NCBI GenBank assembly: GCA_016716905.1
Contig: JADJUS010000004.1
Span: 1,488,001-1,552,000, forward strand
Direction: 5' to 3'
Source: Acidobacteriota bacterium
Lineage (GTDB): Bacteria; Acidobacteriota; Vicinamibacteria; Vicinamibacterales; SCN-69-37
Length of the DNA: 64,000 bases
Shown here: positions 25,632 through 34,170 of the stretch, one piece after another
Position numbering within the stretch: the stretch's first letter is position 1
Layout: each line of letters begins with the position of its first letter
Translations under genes and position numbers: made by a program
The notes under the pieces: generated by a model
Told to the model about the DNA's origin: nothing
Database searches by the model: none
The model's input: only the letters and a program-made list of their open reading frames with translations

Positions 25632-26131
25632 TCCCGGAAATTTCCAAACTGAAGTTCAACGCCGAAGTCCTGCGCCCGCAGGATTTGGATGGCGTTCTGC
25701 AACTCGTCCTTTGAGGACGAGGTCACGCGCAGTTGGTCGCCTTGGATGGTGACCTGAATCTTCTTCAGCTTCTGTTCCTTCACGAACTTGGTGATGTCGC
25801 GGGCTGCATCCGAGCTGATGCCCTGCTGCAGCTCCACCTTGCGCTTGACGAGCGCGCCACCGATGGGCTCAATGTCGCCGGGCTTCAGGTTCTTGGTGGG
25901 AACGCCCCGGCGAATCAGGCGGGTCAGCACGATCTCCCAGACCGCCTCCATCTTGAAGTTGTCGTCGGCAACCAGCTCGATCAGGTTCTCTTTGGCCTTC
26001 AGCTCGATCGTGGACTTCGACCCTTTGAAGTCGTAGCGCTGGGCGAGTTCCTTCTTCGCCTGGTTGATGGCGTTGTCAACTTCCTGGAGGTCAACCTTTG
26101 AGGTGATGTCGAATGATGCCTGGGCAGCCAT
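25628..26131 (-). CDS. yajQ: YajQ family (UPF0234) nucleotide-binding protein
   Basis: A 167-residue protein with two ferredoxin-like repeats. The family start SFDITSKVDLQEVDNAINQ, the RYDFKGSKSTIEL block and the terminal QIQVTIQGDQLRV/DELQNAIQ-type pattern are present. In Xanthomonas, YajQ binds cyclic di-GMP and affects transcription; elsewhere it binds nucleotides or RNA, with the role unproven. It lies 10 bp downstream of the DEAD-box helicase gene and is probably co-transcribed with it. The stop codon lies in the palindromic element shared with yraN. Confidence 0.93.
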   Translation of the reverse strand: MAAQASFDITSKVDLQEVDNAINQAKKELAQRYDFKGSKSTIELKAKENLIELVADDNFKMEAVWEIVLTRLIRRGVPTKNLKPGDIEPIGGALVKRKVELQQGISSDAARDITKFVKEQKLKKIQVTIQGDQLRVTSSSKDELQNAIQILRAQDFGVELQFGNFRD

Positions 26132-26141
26132 GGGAGAGATT

Positions 26142-28022
26142 TTAGCCCATGGGCTTGACGTCCACCTTCTCGCCGCGCACGGTCTTGCCCTTCATGGCTT
26201 TGACGACCTTTGTCGCCAGGGCTTCCGAGACCTCCACGGTCGAGAACTGGTCGTTGATGCGGATGGCGCCGAGGTCGCGTGAGGTGATCCCGGCCTCGCC
26301 GGTGATTGCGCCCACCAAATCGGCCGGTCGCACCCCATCGTCTTTTCCGACGCTGAAGGCGAGGACGACACGACTGCCGCCGCTATCACCGCGGTCTGCG
26401 CGGTCTGCGCGGTCTGCGCGGTCGCGCGGCGGCCGCGGGCGATCGCTTACCGCCTCTGCCGCGTCGTCTGGTGCAGCGCTCGCTTTGGCTGGATAGGACT
26501 TGGCGGCGTAGGGCTTGTCGCCGTAAGGCTTATCGCCGTAGGTCTTCGTGCCATACGGCCTGGGCCGGTCCGAAGACGCCGCGCCGTAAGGACGCGACGA
26601 AGGGGCGCCGTACGTGCGCGCCGGCCGGGACGGAGGCGGCGGTGGAATCTCGGTGTCGGCGGCCTTGGCCGTCGGCGAATCTGACTCAGCCTGGAACATC
26701 GCAAGCGCGGCCGCCGCGATGTCCACCATCTCGAAGTCTTCAGCCAGTGACTGCACGAGTGCGCGCGTCTCGTCGAGGTCGCCGGCCGCAATGCGCGTGA
26801 CGAGCGCTGCGCGGGTGGTGTCCAGCCGCTTGGCCTTGAGTGCCGCCAGGGTCGGCAGTGTGCCGATCTCGATCTTCTGCTTGATCAGCGTCTCGATGTA
26901 GCGGAGCGTGCGTTGTTCGCGCGGGTCCACGAGCGTGATGGCCACACCTTCGCGCCCGATTCGTCCCGTGCGGCCGATGCGGTGGATGTAGACCTCTGGC
27001 GCCGTGGGAATGTCGTAGTTGATGACATGCGACACGTGATCGATGTCCAGGCCGCGCGCGGCGACGTCGGTCGCCACCAGCACGTCGGACTTGCCGGTGC
27101 GGAACAGTTGCATGACGCGATCGCGCTGTCGCTGATCGAGGCCACCGTGCAGCGCCTGTGCGCCGTAGCCGTGTGACTTGAGCGTGTCGGTCAGTTCGTC
27201 CACCTCGATGCGCGTGCGGCAGAACACGATGGCCGACGTCGGATCTTCAAACTCCAGGATGCGGCCCAGCGCAAAGCCCTTCTGCTGGCGCGACACCATG
27301 TAGGCTACCTGCCGCACGAGCGGCATCTTGCCCGGGGCGCGCTTTTCGGCCTTGATCGTGATGCGCTCCGGCTTGCGCAGGTGGCGCTCGGCAATCGACG
27401 CGATCCGCGGCGCCATCGTGGCCGCAAACAATGCCGTCTGCCGCGTTTCAGGCGTGGACGTCAGGATGGCTTCAAGGTCTTCGGCGAAGCCCATGTCCAG
27501 CATCTCGTCGGCTTCGTCGAGCACAAGAATTTCAAGCGACGTCAGGTCGAGCGTCTTGCGTCGAAGGTGATCGAGCGCGCGGCCGGGCGTGGCCACCACG
27601 ATGTCCACACCGCGACGGAGGGCGCGAATCTGCTGATCCATCGGCGCGCCGCCGTACAAAGGCACCACCGCCAGGGTCGTCTTCTTCGCGTACTTGTGGA
27701 TGGCCTCAGCCACCTGCATGGCCAATTCGCGGGTCGGCACAAGAATCATGGCGCGCACGGCGCCCTTCTTCTCGGCGGGCGTTTCGATCAGCCGGTGCAG
27801 CAGGGGCAGCGCAAACGCCGCCGTCTTGCCTGTGCCGGTGCCGGCCTGGCCGATGATGTCGCGGCCCGACAGCAGGACCGGAATGGCTTCGCGCTGAATC
27901 GGGGTGGCTTCTTCGTATCCGAGGGCGGCGACAGCCTTGACGAGTGCGTCAACAAGCCCAAGGGCGGCAAAACCAGAAGGGGAAGGGGTAGAGGTATCGG
28001 GATCTTTCTCTTTGCTACTCAC
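26142..28022 (-). CDS. DEAD-box ATP-dependent RNA helicase (DeaD/CsdA-like)
   Basis: An RNA helicase for ribosome assembly or mRNA turnover. Motifs: AGTGTGKT (60-67), PTRELA, TPGR, VLDEAD (DEAD 169-172) and HRIGRTGR; motif III reads AAT instead of SAT (about 200-202). The C-terminal part has a helical spacer, a Tyr/Pro/Lys-rich segment with repeated PYGDK and PYAAK units, an Arg/Asp segment with repeated RAD triplets coded by a 9-bp tandem repeat, and then a DbpA-type RNA-binding domain (about 545-626), as in DeaD proteins of 600 residues or more. It is followed by yajQ and lies downstream of the MacB-type transporter on the same strand, at 23 bp. Confidence 0.93.
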   Translation of the reverse strand: MSSKEKDPDTSTPSPSGFAALGLVDALVKAVAALGYEEATPIQREAIPVLLSGRDIIGQAGTGTGKTAAFALPLLHRLIETPAEKKGAVRAMILVPTRELAMQVAEAIHKYAKKTTLAVVPLYGGAPMDQQIRALRRGVDIVVATPGRALDHLRRKTLDLTSLEILVLDEADEMLDMGFAEDLEAILTSTPETRQTALFAATMAPRIASIAERHLRKPERITIKAEKRAPGKMPLVRQVAYMVSRQQKGFALGRILEFEDPTSAIVFCRTRIEVDELTDTLKSHGYGAQALHGGLDQRQRDRVMQLFRTGKSDVLVATDVAARGLDIDHVSHVINYDIPTAPEVYIHRIGRTGRIGREGVAITLVDPREQRTLRYIETLIKQKIEIGTLPTLAALKAKRLDTTRAALVTRIAAGDLDETRALVQSLAEDFEMVDIAAAALAMFQAESDSPTAKAADTEIPPPPPSRPARTYGAPSSRPYGAASSDRPRPYGTKTYGDKPYGDKPYAAKSYPAKASAAPDDAAEAVSDRPRPPRDRADRADRADRGDSGGSRVVLAFSVGKDDGVRPADLVGAITGEAGITSRDLGAIRINDQFSTVEVSEALATKVVKAMKGKTVRGEKVDVKPMG

Positions 28023-28045
28023 CGATCAATTGTACTGCCTGAGGG

Positions 28046-29422
28046 CTATTCGTGCCTGAGGGCCTGAATGGGGTCCAACCGGGCCGCGCGCCGGGCTGGG
28101 TAGCTCCCGGCGACAAGGCTGACGACCAGCGCGAAGGCCATGGCGCCCAGGATCAGCCACCAGGGGAGAGAAAACAGGTCGCCGGCGGTGCCGCCTTGTC
28201 GTTCGATGTAGATATTCGCGCCGATGTTGATGAGCCGGCCCACGCCCCAGCCGAGCACGATGCCGGCCACGCCGCCGATGAGGCCAATGGTCGCGGCTTC
28301 AACCAGGAAGATGCCGCGCACGTCGCGGTCGCTGCCGCCGATGGCTTTCATGATGCCGATTTCACGCGTGCGCTCGAGAATCGACATGACCATCGTGTTG
28401 ACGATACCGAGCGACGAGACAGCCAGCGCGATGGACCCGACGAGTGCGAGCAGGATGTCGAGCAGCAGGAACGCGCGTTTGGCGCCTTGCAGCGCATCGT
28501 TCAGCGAGAACGCCGTGAATCCCATCGCCTTGATCTGATCCTGCACATCCTGGGTGTTCGCCGCGGAGTTCACGCGTACCGTGACACCGGTGTAGCGACG
28601 TGTCTGGGGCGCCGCGCCCTGGAGGAAGGCTTGCGGGTTCGCGATGGCGCGGGCATTAATCGCCTTGGCCTGCTCGAGGGGGATCATGACGGCGGACAGG
28701 CCCAGGTTGGCGCCCGGCGCGGGATCGCGCTCAACGATGCCGACGATGGTGAACGGCAGGCTGACGCGTGTGACCTGGACACCGGCCACAAACTCCGGTG
28801 TGCCTCCGGCATTGGGTGCGCTGTCGGCGTACGACAACTCGAGTGTCTGGCCCACCAGTGACGCCGGGGCATCAGCATTCAGTTGCTGGGCCATTTCAAG
28901 GGTGAGCATCACGGACGCGCCTGTGGCGTCAGGGAAAAACGTTCCGTGGGTGATCGACTGGAACGCGCCTTCACCACGTGACGATTCCGGAATGCCCGCG
29001 GCCAGCGCCGCGTTTGTGCGTCCGTCGTACTTGTAGGACATCGGGATGCGCAGCGTGGGGTAGGCGTCGCGCACATGGGAGAGCGCGGCGAACCGCGCAA
29101 CCGCCGCGTCGTCGAGTGGAGCGGCGGGTGTTGTGGGGGTCGTGCTGCCCTGGCCACCTTGTCCGCCACGGCCGGCGGCGCGTCCGCGACCCATCCCGCC
29201 CAAGCCAGGTATGTTCGCGCGGCCCGAGGTCACCGTAATGCTGTCGAACACGCCGGACTGGGTGAGCCGGCCGACCACCTGCTCCTGTAACCCCACGCCG
29301 AGTGAGACCATGCCAGCGAGTGACGCGATCCCAATCGCCACGCCAAGCGTGGTGAGGCTCGTGCGCAGCCGTGACTGACGCAGGTTCCTGAATGCGAGCA
29401 AGAGGGTGTCGGTGAACGTCAT
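28046..29422 (-). CDS. MacB-type ABC transporter permease
   Basis: A 458-residue MacB/FtsX-type permease: an N-terminal membrane helix (about 20-45) after RNLRQSRLRTSLTTLGVAIG, a large periplasmic MacB_PCD-like domain with a Gly/Arg-rich insert near residues 72-92, and three C-terminal helices with the ERTREIGIMKAIGG motif and SYPARRAARLDPIQALR end. Such proteins use ATP to drive mechanical work across the periplasm rather than to move substrate through a channel. Its start overlaps the end of the ATPase gene by 4 bases (ATGA), so the two form one transporter. No MacA-like partner is present in the window. Confidence 0.92.
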   Translation of the reverse strand: MTFTDTLLLAFRNLRQSRLRTSLTTLGVAIGIASLAGMVSLGVGLQEQVVGRLTQSGVFDSITVTSGRANIPGLGGMGRGRAAGRGGQGGQGSTTPTTPAAPLDDAAVARFAALSHVRDAYPTLRIPMSYKYDGRTNAALAAGIPESSRGEGAFQSITHGTFFPDATGASVMLTLEMAQQLNADAPASLVGQTLELSYADSAPNAGGTPEFVAGVQVTRVSLPFTIVGIVERDPAPGANLGLSAVMIPLEQAKAINARAIANPQAFLQGAAPQTRRYTGVTVRVNSAANTQDVQDQIKAMGFTAFSLNDALQGAKRAFLLLDILLALVGSIALAVSSLGIVNTMVMSILERTREIGIMKAIGGSDRDVRGIFLVEAATIGLIGGVAGIVLGWGVGRLINIGANIYIERQGGTAGDLFSLPWWLILGAMAFALVVSLVAGSYPARRAARLDPIQALRHE

Positions 29423-30114
29423 GCCCGCTCCAATTCGGCAGCGGTATCAGAGATCACGTGCCCGTCCAGAAGCGTGACTGTGCGGCGTGCGTAGGTCGAT
29501 GCGAGCGCGGCGTCGTGGGTGACGAGGATGATGGTTTTGCCGTCGCGCTCGTTCAACGTTCGGATCAAATCCATGATTTCACGTGAGGTGCGGCTGTCGA
29601 GGTTGCCCGTCGGTTCGTCGGCGAGCAGAAGCGGTGGCTGGTTGGCCAACGCGCGCGCAACAGCGACCCGTTGTTGTTCGCCGCCTGAGAGTTCCTTCGG
29701 CCGGTGGCGTTGACGCCCTCCAAGTCCCATCGCTTCGAGCAACGCCGACGCGCGCTGATCGCGTTCGGCTCGAGGCACGCCGGCGAACATCAGCGACAGC
29801 GCGATGTTCTCCACGGCGGTCATGGACGGCACCAGGTTGAACGACTGGAAGATCATGCCGACGGTGTTGCGCCGATGCAGGCTGAGTTCGTCGCGGGTCA
29901 TGCGCGCCAGATCGCGGCCTCGCACCTCAAGGGATCCGGCACTGGGCTGGTCGAGTCCGCCGATGAGATTCAGCAGGGTGGACTTGCCCGATCCCGATGT
30001 GCCGACCAGCGCCACGAATTCGCCTTCGGCGACGTCCAGCGTCAGGTCATCGAGAGCCTTCACGATGGTGCCGCCCATCGGGTAGTGGCGGCAGAGGTGT
30101 CGCGTGTGGAGCAT
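29419..30114 (-). CDS. MacB/LolD-type ABC transporter ATPase
   Basis: A 231-residue nucleotide-binding protein for the permease downstream. Walker A GTSGSGKST, Q-loop in IFQSFNLVPSMTAVEN, signature LSGGEQQRVAVARA and Walker B LLLADEPTGNLDS are all present, the form typical of the LolD/MacB/FtsE group. The ATG at 30114 was chosen because it begins the family-type MLHTRHLCRHYPMG; longer frames upstream run against the divergent gene at 30187. The gap 30115-30186 is a shared divergent promoter region. Confidence 0.93.
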   Translation of the reverse strand: MLHTRHLCRHYPMGGTIVKALDDLTLDVAEGEFVALVGTSGSGKSTLLNLIGGLDQPSAGSLEVRGRDLARMTRDELSLHRRNTVGMIFQSFNLVPSMTAVENIALSLMFAGVPRAERDQRASALLEAMGLGGRQRHRPKELSGGEQQRVAVARALANQPPLLLADEPTGNLDSRTSREIMDLIRTLNERDGKTIILVTHDAALASTYARRTVTLLDGHVISDTAAELERA

Positions 30115-30186
30115 GACCGCCGAATGTACACCAGCCGTCCGCGCTTCACGAAAAGTGGGACAATTGGACCTGAGAGGGTCTTGCAC

Positions 30187-31236
30187 ATGCCTGACTATCT
30201 GACTGAACGTTTTCGTGCCCTCCACCGCCTGATTGGCAACACGCCCCTTCTGGCCATTGACCTCATCTACAAGGGCGAGCCTCGGGTCATCTACGCGAAG
30301 TACGAGTCGCTCAATCTCACCGGCAGCATCAAGGACCGGATGGCGTTGCACATCCTCGAACACGCCTATCGCCTCGGCACGATTCAGCCTGGTGACCTGA
30401 TCGCCGAGGCCACCAGCGGCAACACGGGCATTTCCTTCGCTGCCGTGGGGCGCTCGCTCGGCCATCCCGTCACCATCTTCATGCCCGACTGGATGAGCAC
30501 CGAGCGCATGTCGCTGATTGCGTCATTTGGCGCGTCGATTGTGCCGGTCAGCAAGGCCGATGGCGGATTTCTGGGCAGCATCAGCCGCAGCGAGGCGCTG
30601 GCGGCATCCACGCCGCGCGTGTTCCTGCCGTGCCAGTTTTCAAACGCCGCAAACGTCCAGGCGCACTTCGAGACAACCGGGCCCGAGATCTGGTCGCAGC
30701 TGGCACAGGTGGGCCTCATGCCAGACGCGTTCATCGCGGGTGTCGGCACGGGCGGCACCGTGATGGGAGTGGGCCGGTACCTGCGGCGCCGCAACCCGTC
30801 GGTGCGCATTCATCCCCTCGAACCCGCCGAGTCGCCGACGATGTCCACGGGTCATAAAGTCGGGCATCATCGCATTCAGGGCGTCTCCGACGAGTTCATC
30901 CCCGCCATCGTCAAGCTCGACGAACTTGATGAAATTGTGGCGGTGCCCGATGGCGACTCGATCCTGATGGCACAGCGGCTGGCGCAGCACGGACTGGCGG
31001 TGGGCATCTCGTCGGGGGCAAATCTGCTGGGCGCGCTCAAGGTGCAGGACTCGCTGGGAGCGCAGGCCGTGGTGGCAACCGTGTTTGCCGACAGCAACAA
31101 GAAATACCTGAGCACGGACCTGCTGCGCCCTGAACCTGTTCGGAATGACTACATGTCGCCGCAGGTGGAAGTGGTCGGTTTCCGGGCATGTCAACGGGTA
31201 TGCGCCCTTTGCATTGATCAGCCAGTTGCCATGTAA
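30187..31236 (+). CDS. Cysteine synthase-like PLP enzyme (fold type II)
   Basis: A 349-residue protein of the cysteine synthase/cystathionine beta-synthase family. It has IGNTPLL, the PLP lysine in NLTGSIKDRM (K49), the phosphate loop TSGNTG (76-81) and the GTGGTVMGVGRYL glycine loop. The C-terminal end has closely spaced cysteines (CQRVCALC), seen in a subgroup of these enzymes and perhaps redox- or metal-related. It may make cysteine from O-acetylserine or O-phosphoserine. GAGAGGG about 9 bases ahead of the ATG is a reasonable ribosome binding site. The M16 peptidase gene follows after 19 bp. Confidence 0.88.
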   Translation: MPDYLTERFRALHRLIGNTPLLAIDLIYKGEPRVIYAKYESLNLTGSIKDRMALHILEHAYRLGTIQPGDLIAEATSGNTGISFAAVGRSLGHPVTIFMPDWMSTERMSLIASFGASIVPVSKADGGFLGSISRSEALAASTPRVFLPCQFSNAANVQAHFETTGPEIWSQLAQVGLMPDAFIAGVGTGGTVMGVGRYLRRRNPSVRIHPLEPAESPTMSTGHKVGHHRIQGVSDEFIPAIVKLDELDEIVAVPDGDSILMAQRLAQHGLAVGISSGANLLGALKVQDSLGAQAVVATVFADSNKKYLSTDLLRPEPVRNDYMSPQVEVVGFRACQRVCALCIDQPVAM

Positions 31237-31255
31237 TTGGTTTGGGAGACCTTTC

Positions 31256-34093
31256 ATGACTGCATGTATCCGCCGGTTCGTCGTGGGCATCGCCTCGGCT
31301 GTCGTTCTCGCCGCCGCGATTTCGTCCACGCCACACACAGCCCTGTTCGCACAGGCGGGAGCGCCGCCCCTGACGCAGGCGCTGCCGGTGGACCCGGACG
31401 TCACCACCGGGCAATTTGAGAACGGCCTGAAGTACATGATTCGCAAAAACGCGCTGCCCGCCGGGCGCGCGGAGTTGCGGCTGGTGGTCAATGTCGGGTC
31501 GCTGGTTGAAGACAACGATCAGGTGGGCCTGGCGCACTTCGTCGAGCACATGGCATTTAACGGGACGAAGAACTTCCCGAAGCTTGAAACGGTGGCGTTC
31601 CTCGAGTCCATCGGCATGCGATTCGGTCCGAGCATCAACGCGTCCACGAGCTTCGACGAAACGATCTACATGCTGCAGGTGCCGACCGACAAACCAGAGG
31701 TCCTCAGCCGATCCATGTTGATCCTGGAGGACTGGGCCCGGAACGTCAGTTTTGATCCGGCCGAAATCGACAAGGAGCGCGGCGTCATCATCGAAGAGTG
31801 GCGCCTGCGCCGCGGCGCCGGTGCGCGGATGCAGGACCAGCAGTTTCCCACCCTGCTGAAGGGCTCGCGATATGCGGAGCGCCTGCCGATTGGCACCGTG
31901 GAGAACCTGCAGACGTTTAAACACGAGAGCCTGACGCGGTTCTACAAAGACTGGTACCGGCCCGACCTGATGACGGTGATTGCGGTCGGCGATTTCGACG
32001 TGGCGGCGATGCAGAAGCTCATCACCACACACTTTGGCGCAATGCCGAAGGCGACGAATCCGCGTCCGCTGCCCACCTATGCGGTGCCGCCGCAACCAGG
32101 CACGCTGTATGCCATCGCGAGCGACGCCGAAGCGCCGATGACCACCGTGAGTGTCTACGGCAAGATGGCCCTGCGCGATCAGTCCACCGTGGGCTCGTAC
32201 CGCCGTCAGATTGTGGAAGGCATGTTCGCCGGGATGCTGAACGCCCGGTTTGGTGAGATGTCGCAGAAGCCCGATGCGCCGTTCATGGCGGCGGGTGCGG
32301 CGCGCGGGTTGTTCGTCAAGAGCGCCGAAGCCTCCATGCTCAACGCCATGGTGAAGGAAGGCGGCATTGAGAAGGGCTTGACCGCGCTCTACGCCGAGGC
32401 CGAGCGCGTGGTGAAGTTCGGGTTCACCCAGTCCGAGTTCGATCGGCAGAAGACCAACTTCCTGCGTGGCCTTGAGCAGGCGCTGGCCGAAAAAGACAAA
32501 CGGCCGTCGGGGCAGTTGGCCGCTGAATACATTCGCGCGGTGACACAGGGTGAGCCGATTCCTGGACTCGCGTTTGAGGTCGATCTCACCAGGAAGATGG
32601 TGCCGACGATCACGCTTGCTGAGGTGAACGGCCTGGCGGCGGAGTGGGTGCCTGAGGGGAATCGGGTGGTGCTGGTGAGCGCGCCCAAGAAGGAAGGCGT
32701 GCCACTGCCGACAGAAAGTCAGCTGGCGGCGGCGATTGCAGCCGGTGCGTCCGCGCCTCTGACCGCCTACGTGGACACCGTGACCGCCACCACGCTCATG
32801 ACGACCACGCCCACGCCCGGCCGGGTCACCAAAGAGACGCCCCGCGGATTCGGCGTGACCGAGTGGGACCTGTCCAACGGCATCAAGGTGGTGCTCAAGC
32901 CGACCGACTTCAAGGAAGACGAGATCCTGTTTCGCGCCTTCAGTGCCGGCGGCAGCTCGCTGGCGAGTGATGCGGACTTTCTCTCCGCCGGCAACGCGTC
33001 AACTCTGGTGGGCATCGGCGGCCTGGGCAAGTTGAGCAACATCGAACTGGGCAAGGCCATGGCCGGAAAAGTCGCCTCGGCGTCAGCCTCGATCGCGGAG
33101 CTTGAAGAGGGCCTGTCCGGCCGCGCGGCGAAGAAGGACCTGGAGACGATGTTCCAGTTGGCCTGGCTGCGGGTGATGGAGCCGCGCGCGGACCCGGTGG
33201 TGTTCGGCGTCATGATGAGCCAGATGAAGTCGATGCTCGCGAACCAGCAGGCGTCGCCCGAGTTTGCCTTCGCCGAGATGGTCAACAAGACCATGACGCA
33301 GGATCATCCACGGTCGCGGACGCTCACCCCCGAGCAGGCCGCCACGATCAACCTCGACACGGCGATGGCGTTCTACAAAGATCGGTTCGCCGACATGGGT
33401 GACTTCACGTTTGTGTTTGTCGGCAGCCTTGATCTGGCCGTCATGCGTCCATTGGTGGAGCGCTACATTGCCAGCCTGCCCTCAACCGGCCGCAAGGAGA
33501 CCTGGAAGGACATCGGCGAGCGCACACCCGAGGGTGTGGTCGAGCGCGAGGTCAAGAAGGGCATCGAACCCAAGAGCCAGACGGCCGTCATCTTCAACGG
33601 ACCATTTCAGTACAACCAGGAGCAGCGCGTCGCCATCCGCGCGATGGCCGACATCCTGCAGACCCGGCTGCGCGAGACGTTGCGGGAAGAACTCGGCGGC
33701 ACCTACAGCGTTGGAGTAGGCGCCAGCTACGAGGATCGGCCGCAGGAACAGTACCAGGTGTCGATCAGTTTCGGCAGCGACCCGAGCCGCACCGAATCTC
33801 TGGGCAAGCGCGTGTTTGCGGAAATCCAGGCGTTTGTCGCCGGCGGACCCACTGAGAAGCAGGTGAGCGACGTGAAGGCCGCGATGCTGCGCGATTTCGA
33901 GACCAACATCAAGCAGAACGCGTATGTGCTGTCCCAGACGGCGTTTAAGTACCAGCATGGCGAGGCGCCCGAGACGCTGCTCGACATTCCCTCGTATTAC
34001 GAGAAGCTCACCGTGGCCAGTATTCAGGCCGCCGCCCGCACCTATCTCAACATGTCGCGCTACGTGAAAGTGGTGCTGCTGCCGGAGAGATGA
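31256..34093 (+). CDS. Secreted M16 (pitrilysin-like) zinc peptidase
   Basis: A 945-residue periplasmic metalloprotease. Signal peptide 1-33 (cleavage near LFAQ), then the first M16 domain with the inverted zinc motif HFVEH (H94, E97, H98) in the HFVEHMAFNGT context, and the second, non-catalytic M16 domain starting near residue 540. The length and domain order match zinc-dependent peptidases of the PqqL/insulinase group, which degrade small peptides. It follows the cysteine synthase-like gene by 19 bp. Its 3' end converges with the SNF2 gene, and the gap is occupied by palindromic element copy 2. The ATG at 31256 was chosen because it opens the signal peptide. Confidence 0.93.
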   Translation: MTACIRRFVVGIASAVVLAAAISSTPHTALFAQAGAPPLTQALPVDPDVTTGQFENGLKYMIRKNALPAGRAELRLVVNVGSLVEDNDQVGLAHFVEHMAFNGTKNFPKLETVAFLESIGMRFGPSINASTSFDETIYMLQVPTDKPEVLSRSMLILEDWARNVSFDPAEIDKERGVIIEEWRLRRGAGARMQDQQFPTLLKGSRYAERLPIGTVENLQTFKHESLTRFYKDWYRPDLMTVIAVGDFDVAAMQKLITTHFGAMPKATNPRPLPTYAVPPQPGTLYAIASDAEAPMTTVSVYGKMALRDQSTVGSYRRQIVEGMFAGMLNARFGEMSQKPDAPFMAAGAARGLFVKSAEASMLNAMVKEGGIEKGLTALYAEAERVVKFGFTQSEFDRQKTNFLRGLEQALAEKDKRPSGQLAAEYIRAVTQGEPIPGLAFEVDLTRKMVPTITLAEVNGLAAEWVPEGNRVVLVSAPKKEGVPLPTESQLAAAIAAGASAPLTAYVDTVTATTLMTTTPTPGRVTKETPRGFGVTEWDLSNGIKVVLKPTDFKEDEILFRAFSAGGSSLASDADFLSAGNASTLVGIGGLGKLSNIELGKAMAGKVASASASIAELEEGLSGRAAKKDLETMFQLAWLRVMEPRADPVVFGVMMSQMKSMLANQQASPEFAFAEMVNKTMTQDHPRSRTLTPEQAATINLDTAMAFYKDRFADMGDFTFVFVGSLDLAVMRPLVERYIASLPSTGRKETWKDIGERTPEGVVEREVKKGIEPKSQTAVIFNGPFQYNQEQRVAIRAMADILQTRLRETLREELGGTYSVGVGASYEDRPQEQYQVSISFGSDPSRTESLGKRVFAEIQAFVAGGPTEKQVSDVKAAMLRDFETNIKQNAYVLSQTAFKYQHGEAPETLLDIPSYYEKLTVASIQAAARTYLNMSRYVKVVLLPER

Positions 34094-34097
34094 TGTT

Positions 34098-34161
34098 GGA
34101 AACGACCTCAGAGGTCGTTTTCGTGGGTGCTAGCGTGAAAACGACCTCTGAGGTCGTTTCC
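34098..34161. repeat. Paired 25-bp palindromes, copy 2
   Basis: Palindromes at 34098-34122 (central A) and 34137-34161 (central T) have the same AACGACCTC-N-GAGGTCGTT core as those at 25561-25622, in the same order, with an unrelated 14-bp spacer. The element lies between the stop codons of the convergent M16 and SNF2 genes, like copy 1. Confidence 0.9.
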
Positions 34162-34170
34162 CGTTCCGTG

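Noticed and set aside
26397..26432. Tandem repeat of the gap-filling family within the helicase gene
   Set aside because: The 9-bp CGGTCTGCG repeat codes for an Arg-Ala-Asp linker common in such helicases and is not related to the gap units.
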